A DNA stretch of 64,000 nucleotides from Cyanobacteria bacterium FACHB-63 (GTDB lineage: Bacteria; Cyanobacteriota; Cyanobacteriia; Leptolyngbyales; Leptolyngbyaceae), in NCBI GenBank assembly GCA_014695255.1, contig JACJNX010000046.1:124001-188000 (forward strand). Reading direction: 5' to 3'. This document shows, piece after piece, positions 35,034 through 43,941 of the stretch; within the stretch, counting starts at the first letter, position 1; each line of letters begins with the position of its first letter. Under the pieces are notes generated by a model. The model saw only the letters and a program-made list of their open reading frames with translations, was not told the DNA's origin and searched no databases. The position numbers and the translations under genes were made by a program.

Positions 35034-36206
35034 TTATCCCGATCGCTGGGCTGAACTCACGCTTTGTAGAACATCCGCTAGAATTGGAGCCATTGCATTC
35101 ACACTGTAATTATTGACACAGCGCGATCGCAGCGCCTGACCTCGTTTTTCTGCTTCCTGCCAATTCTGAAAGATTTCGGCGATCGCACTTGCTAACTGAT
35201 CCGGTGATTCTGGCTCAACAAGATACCCTAACTCACCCAAAATCTCTGGAATATCCCCCACACGAGTCGCCAAAATCGGCTTTGCCATCGACATTCCTTC
35301 GGTGAGCTTGATCGGAAATTGCGCTTGAGCCGTGACAGTATCGCGTTGAGGCACAACGACAACATGAGCCGCCGCCACAATCTCCGGCATCTGCCAAAAT
35401 GGAGCAGGTGGCAGTTTGATGATCCACTGTCCCCAACGATCGATTAACTGTCGATCGTAGTCATCATACGGACTCCCACCCACAATCACCAATCTAAGAT
35501 CTGGTTGGTTTAAGCGATCGAGTGCGATCAAAACCTCTTCCAAGCCTTTGTGCGGGCGTGATGCTCCCGGAAACATCAGCACACGGTACTGAGATAAGCC
35601 ATATTTGCGCCGACTTTCCACCGGATCAAATCGGCTTGGATCAAACATATCCGTATCTTTGCCGTTGGGAAGATAGGTTCCACCAAACCGCTTTTGCAGA
35701 AAGTTCGTGTCGATCGTAATCGCATCCGCGTATTCGACCAGGCGTTCCATCCATTGCAGATAAAGGAAATGATCCGGCGATCGTAGTGCTCCATTCGGTT
35801 TCAAAATATCTCGCCCAAATTGCTTTAGATTCGGTCGATAGCGTGTTTGGTCGCCGCCTGTCCAACTCAATTCCCAGTCATCTACATCGAGCAATACGGG
35901 AACACGCGATTTTAGTTTCTTTAAAAGTCCAACTCCAAAGCTTGAAGGCTTGGGCTTCACGGCATAAATCAAATCGCCATCAATACGATCGAGCAATTGA
36001 CCCACAGAACTAAAAAACTGCGGATAGTTACAGCCGGGTAAACAGACGATCGGTAAATCTGCGGGTGGTTCTGGATAGATTTTTTCACCAAATAGAAATC
36101 CGAGAATTTCGACTTCGTGATCTAGCTTTTTGAGAACTTGGGCGAGAAGATAGGCGCGATCGACTCCACCTTTAGCGAAGTTAGGCGTGAGAATGGAAAC
36201 TTTCAT
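35034..36206 (-). CDS. GT4-family glycosyltransferase
   Basis: The 390-aa GT-B enzyme begins at ATG 36206 (MKVSILTPNFAKGGVDRAYLLAQVLKKLDHEVEILGF). The C-terminal donor domain shows MFPGASRPHKGLEEVLIAL and the retaining-GT E-x7-E motif in LTEGMSMAKPILATRVGDIPEILG. I reject the longer frame start (MHLLNTPPF), which adds no conserved residues. It makes an alpha-linked glycosidic bond from a nucleotide-sugar in the surface-glycan pathway. Confidence 0.9.
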   Translation of the reverse strand: MKVSILTPNFAKGGVDRAYLLAQVLKKLDHEVEILGFLFGEKIYPEPPADLPIVCLPGCNYPQFFSSVGQLLDRIDGDLIYAVKPKPSSFGVGLLKKLKSRVPVLLDVDDWELSWTGGDQTRYRPNLKQFGRDILKPNGALRSPDHFLYLQWMERLVEYADAITIDTNFLQKRFGGTYLPNGKDTDMFDPSRFDPVESRRKYGLSQYRVLMFPGASRPHKGLEEVLIALDRLNQPDLRLVIVGGSPYDDYDRQLIDRWGQWIIKLPPAPFWQMPEIVAAAHVVVVPQRDTVTAQAQFPIKLTEGMSMAKPILATRVGDIPEILGELGYLVEPESPDQLASAIAEIFQNWQEAEKRGQALRSRCVNNYSVNAMAPILADVLQSVSSAQRSG

Positions 36207-36264
36207 ACAAGAAAAAATGGGGAACGGAGGCGTATTCAACAGATGCAATTCCCCAATGCGCTTA

Positions 36265-37551
36265 TTATTCCCGCTTTAAGCTTTGATAAAGCTGTAGCAT
36301 CTCGGCGGCAACCGCTTGCCGTGTTTTTACGGGCTGAATGCTTTGTCTCAGTTGAGCGATCGTTTCCGGATTTTCAGAAAGAGTGGCGATCGCATTCGCC
36401 CAAGCTTCGACATCGTTTGCCCGAACTAACCAACCATCTCTCCCATGTGTGACCAGTTCTGCAATTCCACCTAAATTTGAGCCAATTACAGGTGTTCCGG
36501 CTGCAAACGATTCCAGTACGACTAACGGGCCTGTTTCTAGCCATTGTGAAGGAACGGCTAGAAGATCAAATCCTGCGATCGCATCCATAATTTCCGATCG
36601 CGCTAACGGCGGATTAATTTGAATGCGCGAATCGGATTGAGCGATCGCTAAAACTTTCTCGCGGTTTGCTGCACCATGCTGATCGGCGTGCGTTGCATAA
36701 ATCACCAACTCAACGGCTGCATTCGGAATGAATTGAAGTGCTTGAGCAAGAATTTGCACCCCTTTCGTTTCTTGCCAACGACCGAGAAAACCAATCCGAA
36801 TCGGAGAATGAATCGATCGTTCTGTTAGTTTCCTTTCAATTGAAACCCCATGACGGCTTAGAACGAGCTTCGATTCGGGCACACCATTCAACACAAACGC
36901 ATCATAGAGCCATTGGCAAACCACAACAATTCGATCGCTCAATTCCACTAATTGATCAAATTGACGCTGATGCTGATGAACTTGCGCCGGAGTCGCGATC
37001 GTCGTTCCCAATTGCCGCAATCGCACATCAGACGAATCACGCAAGCGATTCCGCAGGGAAAGCGCGATCGGACTAGGGAGATGACTTAATGTTTTAGCGG
37101 CCCAAGTCGGAACCCGCTTAGATACCCCCAAACAGGCGCTACATCGAGCAATATCAATCTTGCCATCACAAGCGGAATATCCACCCTGCATCATCGTTCC
37201 CCGCAAGCAGGAAATGTCGGGCATATGAATTGTGACGATCGTCTTCATTCCCAACTGTTTCGCGCTTTGTAAATGAGGCAGACCACAGCTCGATCTCAAG
37301 GTGTGCTGATGATATATTTCGCTCTGATTCTCAGCAAGCCAAGCGTGAAACGCATGAAGATCCTGACTCGGATAGCGATAGACTTCGATCGCGTTGTAAT
37401 GCTCGATCGTCGGTTGATTCTGATGTCTTGAGGCTGCCACTTTGCAATTCAAACCGATCGCGCTCAAGTCTTCGACTAAACCATTGAGATACACCTCAAC
37501 GCCACCAAACGAATCTGGCGGAAACCAAGCACTCGCTTGAATCACAGTCAT
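36265..37551 (-). CDS. GT4-family glycosyltransferase
   Basis: The 428-aa product is a GT-B retaining glycosyltransferase: VIQASAWFPPDSFGGVEVYLNGLVEDLSAIG at the N-terminus, an insert with CxxC pairs (about residues 115-145: SCLRGTMMQGGYSACDGKIDIARCSAC), IGFLGRWQETKGVQILAQAL, and the E-x7-E motif in LVVLESFAAGTPVIGSNLGGIAELV. The Cys-rich insert is typical of a subset of GT4 enzymes and may bind metal. It overlaps the small upstream gene by 4 bases. Confidence 0.9.
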   Translation of the reverse strand: MTVIQASAWFPPDSFGGVEVYLNGLVEDLSAIGLNCKVAASRHQNQPTIEHYNAIEVYRYPSQDLHAFHAWLAENQSEIYHQHTLRSSCGLPHLQSAKQLGMKTIVTIHMPDISCLRGTMMQGGYSACDGKIDIARCSACLGVSKRVPTWAAKTLSHLPSPIALSLRNRLRDSSDVRLRQLGTTIATPAQVHQHQRQFDQLVELSDRIVVVCQWLYDAFVLNGVPESKLVLSRHGVSIERKLTERSIHSPIRIGFLGRWQETKGVQILAQALQFIPNAAVELVIYATHADQHGAANREKVLAIAQSDSRIQINPPLARSEIMDAIAGFDLLAVPSQWLETGPLVVLESFAAGTPVIGSNLGGIAELVTHGRDGWLVRANDVEAWANAIATLSENPETIAQLRQSIQPVKTRQAVAAEMLQLYQSLKRE

Positions 37552-37775
37552 AAAAGCGGCTTCCCTTCATCTACAAGCTTGATCTGACCCGATTGAATTT
37601 GATCAAAAATCTGATTGATTTGTCGGCGTTCTTCGGCAGTCAGGCGATGATTTGCGAGCAGCAGAGACGTAAGGTGCAAATGCTCGTGACGATTTAGCTG
37701 GCGCTGTTCGAGAATCCGTTCGAGGATGCGCTGTGGCGGCTGATTAAATCGATTTGGAGCTGCCGACTTCGCCAT
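37548..37775 (-). CDS. Small basic helical protein, first gene of the glycan cluster
   Basis: The 75-aa product starts at ATG 37775 (MAKSAAPNRFNQPPQRILERILEQRQLNRHEHLHLTSLLLANHRLTAEERRQINQIFDQIQSGQIKLVD). It is rich in Arg/Gln and predicted to be two or three helices. I do not know the family. Its stop overlaps the GT4 start through ATGA, so it is translated with the glycosyltransferase operon. It may be a regulatory or structural small protein. Confidence 0.7.
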   Translation of the reverse strand: MAKSAAPNRFNQPPQRILERILEQRQLNRHEHLHLTSLLLANHRLTAEERRQINQIFDQIQSGQIKLVDEGKPLL

Positions 37776-37907
37776 ACGATCGTCACTGTCCAACAGAAGG
37801 ATATCAAGCACAAGTGAGCCTAAAAGCTAGATGAGAACTCAATCACACCTGAGTAAAATTATTTACAAGCCTTAGTATTGACGACTTTAGAACCAAAATA
37901 ACCACGG

Positions 37908-38687
37908 ATGAGTTGTATGCAAATTTATCGAATTCCCGCGCTTTCTGATAACTATATTTTCCTGTTGTACGATGAAGCGCGTCAGATTGCGGCAGTTGTT
38001 GACCCAGCAGAAGCTCGCCCTGTCTTGAAAAAATTAGAAGAACTCGGTGCAACCTTGGTCGCAATTTTTAACACTCATCATCATCATGATCATGTCGGTG
38101 GCAATCGGGAACTGCTCGATCGCTTCCCCAATGCGATCGTTTATGCGGGAGTTCACGATCGCGGACGCATTCCCGGACAGCAAGTGGAATTAAATGCAGG
38201 AGATCGAGTCAAGTTTGGCGATCGGACGGGTGAAGTTCTTTTTGTCCCCGGACATACACGCGGACATATAGCTTACTATTTTCCCCCGGTTGCAGATGAG
38301 TCAGGAGAATTATTTTGTGGAGATACGTTATTTAGTGCAGGTTGTGGGCGATTGTTTGAAGGAACTCCGGCGCAAATGGTTGATTCGCTGAGCCAGATCC
38401 GATCGCTGCCGGATAGTACGCGGGTTTGGTGCGCTCATGAGTATACGTTGAGTAATTTGAAATTTGCGGTGACGGTCGATCGACAAAATCCCGATTTGCA
38501 AGCAAGATTTGCTCAGGTGCAAGCGGCTCGAAGTCGAAATGAAGCCACAATTCCAACGCATCTTGGCTTAGAGAAACGCACAAACCCATTTTTACGCTGG
38601 GACACGCCTGAGATTCAAAAGGAGATCGGTCGTCGGGATGCGATCGAAACTTTCGCCGCGCTGCGTCAACAGAAGGAGCGATTTTAA
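37908..38687 (+). CDS. gloB: Hydroxyacylglutathione hydrolase (glyoxalase II)
   Basis: GloB hydrolyses S-lactoylglutathione to lactate in methylglyoxal detoxification. The 259-aa metallo-beta-lactamase fold has [10 protein letters not shown] (residues 56-65) for the binuclear metal site, [15 protein letters not shown], a metal-bridging Asp in [18 protein letters not shown] and [11 protein letters not shown]. The C-terminal RTNPFLRW helix binds glutathione. The start could be 37908 or ATG 37917 (MQIYRIP); the latter matches the family better. It is followed after 1 base by the truncated DUF442 gene. Confidence 0.95.
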   Translation: MSCMQIYRIPALSDNYIFLLYDEARQIAAVVDPAEARPVLKKLEELGATLVAIFNTHHHHDHVGGNRELLDRFPNAIVYAGVHDRGRIPGQQVELNAGDRVKFGDRTGEVLFVPGHTRGHIAYYFPPVADESGELFCGDTLFSAGCGRLFEGTPAQMVDSLSQIRSLPDSTRVWCAHEYTLSNLKFAVTVDRQNPDLQARFAQVQAARSRNEATIPTHLGLEKRTNPFLRWDTPEIQKEIGRRDAIETFAALRQQKERF

Positions 38688-38688
38688 G

Positions 38689-38799
38689 ATGGATTCCATT
38701 CTGAATTTCGTGCAAATCAACGATCGACTTGCTACCGCAGGAAAACCCACGATCGAGCAATTTACCGCAATCAAAAACGCAGGCTACAACGTGGTGATT
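38689..38799 (+). pseudogene. N-terminal fragment of a DUF442 (tyrosine-phosphatase-like) gene, cut by the arsenic island
   Basis: ATG 38689 starts MDSILNFVQINDRLATAGKPTIEQFTAIKNAGYNVVI, the conserved N-terminus of cyanobacterial DUF442 phosphatase-like proteins (normally about 140-150 aa, continuing VVINLA). The reading frame enters the IS left end at 38800 and ends at 38832. The C-terminal fragment of the same gene lies 5.6 kb away at 44377-44466. Confidence 0.88.
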
Positions 38800-39478
38800 G
38801 GGCACTGTCAGCTTGACCGAAAAGTAGAATAATCGTACTGGTTCAACATTGATCGCATCCCCTTGCCCATGTATTCCCGTCATCGATTCCTCGGCGAAAT
38901 TATCACCTACTGTCGTCACCGACAAATGGCATCTCGACGAAATGGTAGTGACAATTAAGAAACAGCAATATTACTTATGGCGAGCAGTGGATTCAGCAGG
39001 GACTGCGCTGGATGTCTTACTCCAACAACATCGAGACAAAGAGGCAGCGGCACGATTTTTCCGTAAGCTACTAAAGAAACAAGGCTTTGTCCCATAGGTG
39101 ATTGTCACGGACAAGCTCAAGAGCTATGAAGCGGCAAAGAAGCAGGTGATGAAGCGCGTGGAGCATGGGCAGCATAAAGGGCTGAATAACCGAGCCGAGA
39201 ATTTGCATCAACCCACAAGAGTGCGGGAGCGACGAATGCGGCGATCCAAATCCCCCAGACAAGCGCCACGATGTCTCTCAGCCTTTGAACCGATTCCAGG
39301 ACATTTTCATTCAAAGGAGCATGAACTAAGTCGAAACGATATCGAGAACAGTTGCACTAACGCTTTGAGAATGGGCGAGAAATCGCTTACTCGAAAGTCG
39401 CTGCGTAACATTGAGCAACGCTGAATGCTCAAGAATTGTGCTTAATTTTGGATATTTTCGGTTAAGTTGACAATATCC
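38800..39478 (+). mobile_element. Decayed IS6-like insertion sequence (IS240-type transposase)
   Basis: The element is bounded by imperfect terminal inverted repeats: GGGCACTGTCAGCTTGACCG at the left (38800 on) and, read from the right end, GGATATTGTCAACTTAACCG (39478 back). The total is about 680 bp, shorter than complete relatives. No target duplication is visible at these edges. It is the left boundary of the arsenic island; a second partial copy in the same orientation lies at 44222-44376. Confidence 0.85.
38833..39424 (+). pseudogene. IS6-family transposase, interrupted
   Basis: The N-terminal part reads FNIDRIPLPMYSRHRFLGEIITYC (38842-38913). Roughly 60 codons are then missing, and the frame changes before DKWHLDEMVVTIKKQQYYLWRAVDS. 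A TAG at 39095-39097 splits that frame after KKQGFVP; it continues VIVTDKLKSYEAAKKQV and HKGLNNRAENLHQPTRVRERRMRR. The DDE residues are all still visible (DKWHLDE, VTDK, NRAEN). The deletion plus nonsense codon make it inactive. Confidence 0.88.
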
Positions 39479-39480
39479 TT

Positions 39481-39831
39481 CTAAGACAATGCTTTTCTCA
39501 AGGCTTCAAGCTGCTCTGGCACGATGCGATAGTAAATCCAAGTGCCCCGTCTTTCTTTTTCCAGCAATCCTGCCTCATACATCACTTTGAGATGGTGACT
39601 AATTGTGGGCTGAGATAATCCCAACGGATCTACTAACTCACACGCACAGACTTCTTGATTTGCCTGAGCCGCAATTAGACTCAACATCTGTAAGCGTGCA
39701 GGTTCCCCCAATATGCGAAACATTTTCGCAAGAACGATCACCTCGTCTGCTTTGAGTTGATGAGACAGTAAGCCAGAAAAATACGCGATCGTCGGTTTAG
39801 TACTCTCCCTGCTTTCCATATTGACAGACAT
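39481..39831 (-). CDS. arsR: ArsR-family repressor 1
   Basis: The 116-aa winged-helix repressor has the ArsR core: KADEVIVLAKMFRILGEPARLQMLSLI, the metalloid-binding stretch EVCACELV in helix 3, and LSQPTISHHLKVMYEAGLLEKERRGTWIYYRI. Two Cys in CxC spacing can bind As(III)/Sb(III), releasing DNA. It is divergent from a second ArsR gene, with a perfect dyad 7 bases before its start. It is the first gene inside the arsenic island, two bases from the IS end. Confidence 0.93.
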   Translation of the reverse strand: MSVNMESRESTKPTIAYFSGLLSHQLKADEVIVLAKMFRILGEPARLQMLSLIAAQANQEVCACELVDPLGLSQPTISHHLKVMYEAGLLEKERRGTWIYYRIVPEQLEALRKALS

Positions 39832-39838
39832 GGTTAAG

Positions 39839-39858
39839 ATATCGAAGTTAATCGATAT
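39839..39858. promoter_or_regulatory. Probable ArsR operator between the two arsR genes
   Basis: ATATCGA (39839-39845) and TCGATAT (39852-39858) form a perfect 7-bp inverted repeat with a 6-base spacer, right upstream of arsR 1 (start 39831). Size and AT-rich form fit SmtB/ArsR operators. A related half-site dyad precedes the pstS-like gene. Confidence 0.6.
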
Positions 39859-39959
39859 TAATACTCATCAATACAACGAGTCAAGCAGATATTTCTCGAT
39901 CGCAAAGAACGCATACTAAACTGAGAGTTATTACTCTCGTATCGGTTTGAGAAAAGTTG

Positions 39960-40289
39960 ATGCCAAAAACTGTTGATCTTTCATCAAATATTATTGTTGC
40001 GGGTTTTCATGCGCTCTCTGATCCATTACGGGTTCAGGTGTTGGATCTCTTGCGCGATCGCGAACTGTGTGTGTGCGATTTATGTGAGGCGTTGAAAGTC
40101 AACCAATCGAAACTTTCCTTTCATCTCAAAACGTTGAAGGAAGCGCAGCTTGTGCAGGCAAGACAGGAAGGGCGCTGGATTTATTACAGCTTGAATCTGG
40201 CTCAGTTTGTCGTGCTGGAACAGTATCTCGCAGAGTTTCGCCGCTTTAGCCCGATTTTGCCTAGCCGGAAGTGTCGTGACGAGGAATAA
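39960..40289 (+). CDS. arsR: ArsR-family repressor 2
   Basis: The 109-aa product starts at ATG 39960 (MPKTVDLSSNIIVAGFHALSDPLRVQVLDLLRDRELCVCDLCEAL). The classical ELCVCDLC metalloid motif gives three Cys. The recognition helix is VNQSKLSFHLKTLKEAQLV. It differs clearly from arsR 1, so the island carries two regulators of separate lineage. It is oriented with the pstS-gap-arsJ-acr3 genes and likely controls them. Confidence 0.93.
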   Translation: MPKTVDLSSNIIVAGFHALSDPLRVQVLDLLRDRELCVCDLCEALKVNQSKLSFHLKTLKEAQLVQARQEGRWIYYSLNLAQFVVLEQYLAEFRRFSPILPSRKCRDEE

Positions 40290-40346
40290 CCCATCAAGTT
40301 TTTTACATTTTTTAATGACTAATGTCTTGTAGAACACTTGAACATA

Positions 40347-40360
40347 TCAAAATTATTTGA
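40347..40360. promoter_or_regulatory. Candidate ArsR operator before the pstS-like gene
   Basis: TCAAA-ATTA-TTTGA (40347-40360), within ATATCAAAATTATTTGAAAT, is a dyad 43 bases upstream of the pstS-like start. It resembles the arsR intergenic dyad in size and composition. Confidence 0.4.
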
Positions 40361-40402
40361 AATGATTAGGCATTCCTCACTCAACTATTAGTGAGATGCA
40401 CT

Positions 40403-41494
40403 ATGACACTTCAACCCTCCATTTCCTCTAAACGGCTTCTAGGCACTGGCGCTGCGATGCTTCTTGGGATCACAGGTTGCACCTCGAATCCAACCGCTGA
40501 CTCTAACCCTTCCCAAACAGTAGCGACCCCTCAAGATGTTACCAATCCTGCAATTCCTTCCTACTCTGGCATTAAAATCGATGGTTCGAGTACGGTGTTT
40601 CCGATCTCCGAATTGATGGTGAAAGAGTACCGTCAAGCCAAAGGAGACAAGGCAGGGACAATTGATCTTCAGTTTTCTGGTACAGGCGGGGGGTTCAAGA
40701 AATTCTGCGCGGGTGAAACTGATATCAATAATGCGTCTCGCCCGATTCTGAAAGAAGAGATGGAAGCTTGTGGAAAAGCAGGAGTCCGCTTTTATGAGCT
40801 ACCGATCGCGTTTGATGCGGTGACGATCGCAGTCAACCCTCAGAACACTTGGGCAAAAGACATCACGGTTGAGGAACTCAAGAAAGTTTGGTCGCCTGCG
40901 GCTCAGGGCAAGATTACGAACTGGAACCAGATTCGGGCATCGTATCCCGATCGACCGCTCAAACTCTATGGCGCTGGAAAAGAGTCTGGAACGTTTGACT
41001 ACTTCAACGAAGTTCTCACTGGAAAGCCAAAAGAAAGCCGAATCGACTACACCGCTAGTGAAGATGACAATGAACTCGTGGCTGGCGTGAGTCAAGACCC
41101 GAATGCGCTCGGCTACTTCGGACTTTCGTACTATGAAGCCAAACAGAACGAACTGAAAGCTTTGGCAGTCGATGACGGAAAAGGCAGAGGTGCAGTTTTA
41201 CCATCCCGCGAGGCAGTTGAGAAAGCGCAATATCGACCGTTCTCACGCCCCTTGTTCATCTATGTCAACATCACGGCGGCTCAACGGAAACCAGAACTCC
41301 AAGCCTTTGTTAAATACTATCTCAGCAATGCAAAACGGCTAGTGACGCAAGTGGGATATATTCCACTCCCAGATGAAGGTTACCGATTGACGAACCTGCA
41401 CTTCTATCAGGGGAAGGTGGGAACAGTGTTCGAGGGATTGCCTCAACCTGATTTGACGATTAGCGAATTGCTGCGGAAGCAAGCCGTGTTCTAG
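40403..41494 (+). CDS. PstS-like phosphate/arsenate-binding lipoprotein in the arsenic island
   Basis: The 363-aa product has a lipoprotein signal ([18 protein letters not shown], Cys about residue 26). It then has the PstS-family fold: [16 protein letters not shown], the anion-loop [28 protein letters not shown], and [15 protein letters not shown]. The annotated reading frame is also open from GTG 40391, but ATG 40403 fits the signal better. PstC, PstA and PstB genes are absent. Its place between arsR and gap/arsJ suggests arsenate-linked expression. It could supply arsenate/phosphate to another Pst system or bind arsenate in the periplasm. Confidence 0.9.
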   Translation: MTLQPSISSKRLLGTGAAMLLGITGCTSNPTADSNPSQTVATPQDVTNPAIPSYSGIKIDGSSTVFPISELMVKEYRQAKGDKAGTIDLQFSGTGGGFKKFCAGETDINNASRPILKEEMEACGKAGVRFYELPIAFDAVTIAVNPQNTWAKDITVEELKKVWSPAAQGKITNWNQIRASYPDRPLKLYGAGKESGTFDYFNEVLTGKPKESRIDYTASEDDNELVAGVSQDPNALGYFGLSYYEAKQNELKALAVDDGKGRGAVLPSREAVEKAQYRPFSRPLFIYVNITAAQRKPELQAFVKYYLSNAKRLVTQVGYIPLPDEGYRLTNLHFYQGKVGTVFEGLPQPDLTISELLRKQAVF

Positions 41495-41535
41495 AGTGCG
41501 GCTTCCACAGGCGAAGATCGATGATTTTCCTTAAA

Positions 41536-41633
41536 ATATATCAATTTTTTTAGATGTATTTTTTCAAGAAATCGCAAAATTCCGTTTCTGAAATGATCCT
41601 CGTCGAGACTTATACTAAATTAAATTGATATAT
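41536..41633. promoter_or_regulatory. Paired ATATATCAATT / AATTGATATAT half-sites upstream of gap
   Basis: ATATATCAATT (41536-41546) and its exact complement AATTGATATAT (41623-41633) flank a 76-base spacer upstream of the island GAPDH. The second copy lies 27 bases from the start codon. They resemble the AT-rich ArsR dyads nearby and may be regulator half-sites. Confidence 0.35.
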
Positions 41634-41659
41634 AGCCAAAATTTCTCAAGGTAAAGCAC

Positions 41660-42670
41660 ATGACAGTACGGGTTGGAATTAATGGGTTTGGGCGAATTGG
41701 ACGGCTAGATTTTCGTGCTGCATGGGGTTGGTCGGAATTTGAGTTTGTTCACATCAACGAAGTCAAAGGAGGAGCAGAAACAGCTGCCCATTTGCTGAAG
41801 TTCGATTCGGTGCATGGACGCTGGACACCGGCTGTTGAAGCGGGGGACAGTCGCATTCTCATTGATGGCAAACCCGTAACGTTCAGTGAGTCTGCTAAAC
41901 CTGGTGATGTGCCTTGGGAAGATTACGGCGTTGATATCGTGCTGGAATGTTCTGGTAAGTTCCGCACTCCCGAAACGCTTGACCCCTATTTCAAGCGAGG
42001 CGTGAAAAAGGCGATTGTAGCGGCTCCAGTCAAACAAGGGGCACTCAACATTGTCATGGGTATTAATGATCATCTGTATCAGCCCAATGAACATCACCTG
42101 TTGACGGCTGCCTCTTGTACAACGAATTGCCTTGCGCCCGTCGTTAAGGTCATTCATGAAGGGTTAGGGATAAAGCACGGTGTCATCACGACCATTCACG
42201 ACAATACAAATACTCAAACGATCGTCGATGCCCCGCATAAAGATCTCCGTCGGGCTAGAGCAACCAGCTTATCCCTAATTCCCACCACGACCGGATCAGC
42301 AACCGCGATCGGGCTAATCTATCCTGAACTCAATGGCAAGCTCAATGGATTAGCCGTGAGAGTACCATTGCTTAACGCATCGCTCACGGATTGTGTGTTT
42401 GAGGTGGAGAGAGCAACCACTGTTGATGAAGTCAATCAACTTCTAAAAGAAGCTTCGGAAGGCTCGTTAAAAGGCATCTTGGGCTATGAAGAACGCCCGT
42501 TAGTCTCGATCGATTACAAAGACGATCCGCGCTCCTCAATCATTGATGCCCTATCCACAATGGTGGTGGATCAAACCCAAGTAAAAATCCTCGCTTGGTA
42601 CGACAACGAATGGGGCTACTCCAATCGCATGGTTGAACTCGCTCGCAAAGTTGCCCTTAGTTTGAACTAA
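41660..42670 (+). CDS. gap: Glyceraldehyde-3-phosphate dehydrogenase of the ars operon
   Basis: The 336-aa enzyme has the NAD fold [13 protein letters not shown], the active site SCTTNC (Cys153) and the C-terminal [16 protein letters not shown]. In ars operons a dedicated GAPDH uses arsenate in place of phosphate and makes 1-arseno-3-phosphoglycerate, which ArsJ exports; this is established for gap-arsJ pairs. Here the stop is 4 bases before arsJ. The chromosome presumably has its own central gap genes elsewhere. Confidence 0.95.
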   Translation: MTVRVGINGFGRIGRLDFRAAWGWSEFEFVHINEVKGGAETAAHLLKFDSVHGRWTPAVEAGDSRILIDGKPVTFSESAKPGDVPWEDYGVDIVLECSGKFRTPETLDPYFKRGVKKAIVAAPVKQGALNIVMGINDHLYQPNEHHLLTAASCTTNCLAPVVKVIHEGLGIKHGVITTIHDNTNTQTIVDAPHKDLRRARATSLSLIPTTTGSATAIGLIYPELNGKLNGLAVRVPLLNASLTDCVFEVERATTVDEVNQLLKEASEGSLKGILGYEERPLVSIDYKDDPRSSIIDALSTMVVDQTQVKILAWYDNEWGYSNRMVELARKVALSLN

Positions 42671-42674
42671 CCCT

Positions 42675-43937
42675 ATGTCTTCTACCACCGCTTCCAGTGC
42701 CAATCTCAAGAACTATATTCTCGTCACGCTTGCCTATTGGGGCTTCACCATTACCGATGGTGCGCTCAGACTTTTGGTACTGCTCTATTTCTACGAAATT
42801 GGATACTCACCGTTACAAGTTGCTTTTCTATTCTTGTTCTACGAAGTCTTCGGTGTTGTTACTAATTTCTTGGGCGGGTGGATTGGCTCTCGACTGGGCT
42901 TAAAAGTGACATTGTACGCTGGGATTGGGCTGCAAATCTTTGCGTTGGTGATGCTGTCGTTTCTCGATCGCAACTGGGCGCAATGGATCACTGTCACTTA
43001 TGTCATGGTGTCTCAGGCATTTTCTGGGATTGCAAAAGACCTAACCAAGCTCAGTTCTAAGAGTGCAATCCGATTAGTCGTGCCGCAAGACGCGCAATCT
43101 TCGCTGTTCAAATGGGTTGCAATTCTCACCGGATCGAAAAACGCGCTTAAAGGAGCAGGTTTTTTCTTAGGAGCCGCGTTACTAGCTTCGATCGGGTTTG
43201 TCCACTCACTTTGGCTGATGGCAAGTGGATTGTTTATCTTGATGTTCACCGGACTGCTGCTGCCGAGTGGGATGGGCAAAATCAAAGGGAAGGTGAAGTT
43301 CACGCAACTATTTTCTAAGAGCCGCGAAATTAACATTCTCTCTGCTGCACGATTCTTTTTGTTTGGCTCCCGTGATGTCTGGTTTGTCGTCGGCTTACCT
43401 GTGTTTCTGCGTGGACCGCTCGGTTGGTCGTTTTACCAAGTTGGCGGATTCATGGCAATTTGGGTCATCGGTTACGGCATCATTCAATCGTCTGCACCAA
43501 CCTTAATTAAGCGATTTGGCTCAGGTCGTCCGCCTTCTACTAGCACGATTCGATTTTGGACATTTACGTTAACGATCGTGCCTGCTGCAATTGCGATCGC
43601 GCTTGCGGTCGGCGTAAATCCGAACTATGCGATCGTAGCTGGCTTAATGCTATTTGGTGTTGTGTTTGCCTTCAACTCAGCCGTTCACTCTTACCTAGTT
43701 CTGGCATACACCGACGACGATAAAGTTGCTTTGAACGTTGGATTTTACTACATGGCAAACTCCGGGGGACGGCTCGCTGGAACAGTTCTATCAGGTTTGA
43801 TCTATCAATGGGCTGGACTGGTGGGATGCCTGTGGACTTCAGCCGTGTTTGTCTTAGCGGCTGCATTGATTTCCTTGAGGCTGCCAACGCCACAACCGAG
43901 TAAAGCAATTGCTTGGAAAGCAAAGGACGGAGATTAA
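42675..43937 (+). CDS. arsJ: ArsJ organoarsenical efflux MFS transporter
   Basis: The 420-aa major-facilitator protein has about 11-12 hydrophobic segments and family-like motifs: NLKNYILVTLAYWGFTITDGALRLLVLLYF at the N-terminus, GIAKDLTKLSSKSAIR, and AYTDDDKVALNVGFYYMANSGGRLAGTVLSG. Position directly after gap supports ArsJ, which extrudes 1-arseno-3-phosphoglycerate; after export the unstable product breaks down to arsenate outside. The start is 4 bases after the gap stop, so translation is coupled. Confidence 0.93.
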   Translation: MSSTTASSANLKNYILVTLAYWGFTITDGALRLLVLLYFYEIGYSPLQVAFLFLFYEVFGVVTNFLGGWIGSRLGLKVTLYAGIGLQIFALVMLSFLDRNWAQWITVTYVMVSQAFSGIAKDLTKLSSKSAIRLVVPQDAQSSLFKWVAILTGSKNALKGAGFFLGAALLASIGFVHSLWLMASGLFILMFTGLLLPSGMGKIKGKVKFTQLFSKSREINILSAARFFLFGSRDVWFVVGLPVFLRGPLGWSFYQVGGFMAIWVIGYGIIQSSAPTLIKRFGSGRPPSTSTIRFWTFTLTIVPAAIAIALAVGVNPNYAIVAGLMLFGVVFAFNSAVHSYLVLAYTDDDKVALNVGFYYMANSGGRLAGTVLSGLIYQWAGLVGCLWTSAVFVLAAALISLRLPTPQPSKAIAWKAKDGD

Positions 43938-43941
43938 GTCT

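Noticed and set aside
38833-39478. Active insertion sequence
   Set aside because: An internal deletion of about 60 codons and a TAG inside the transposase rule out autonomous activity, although the ends are recognisable.
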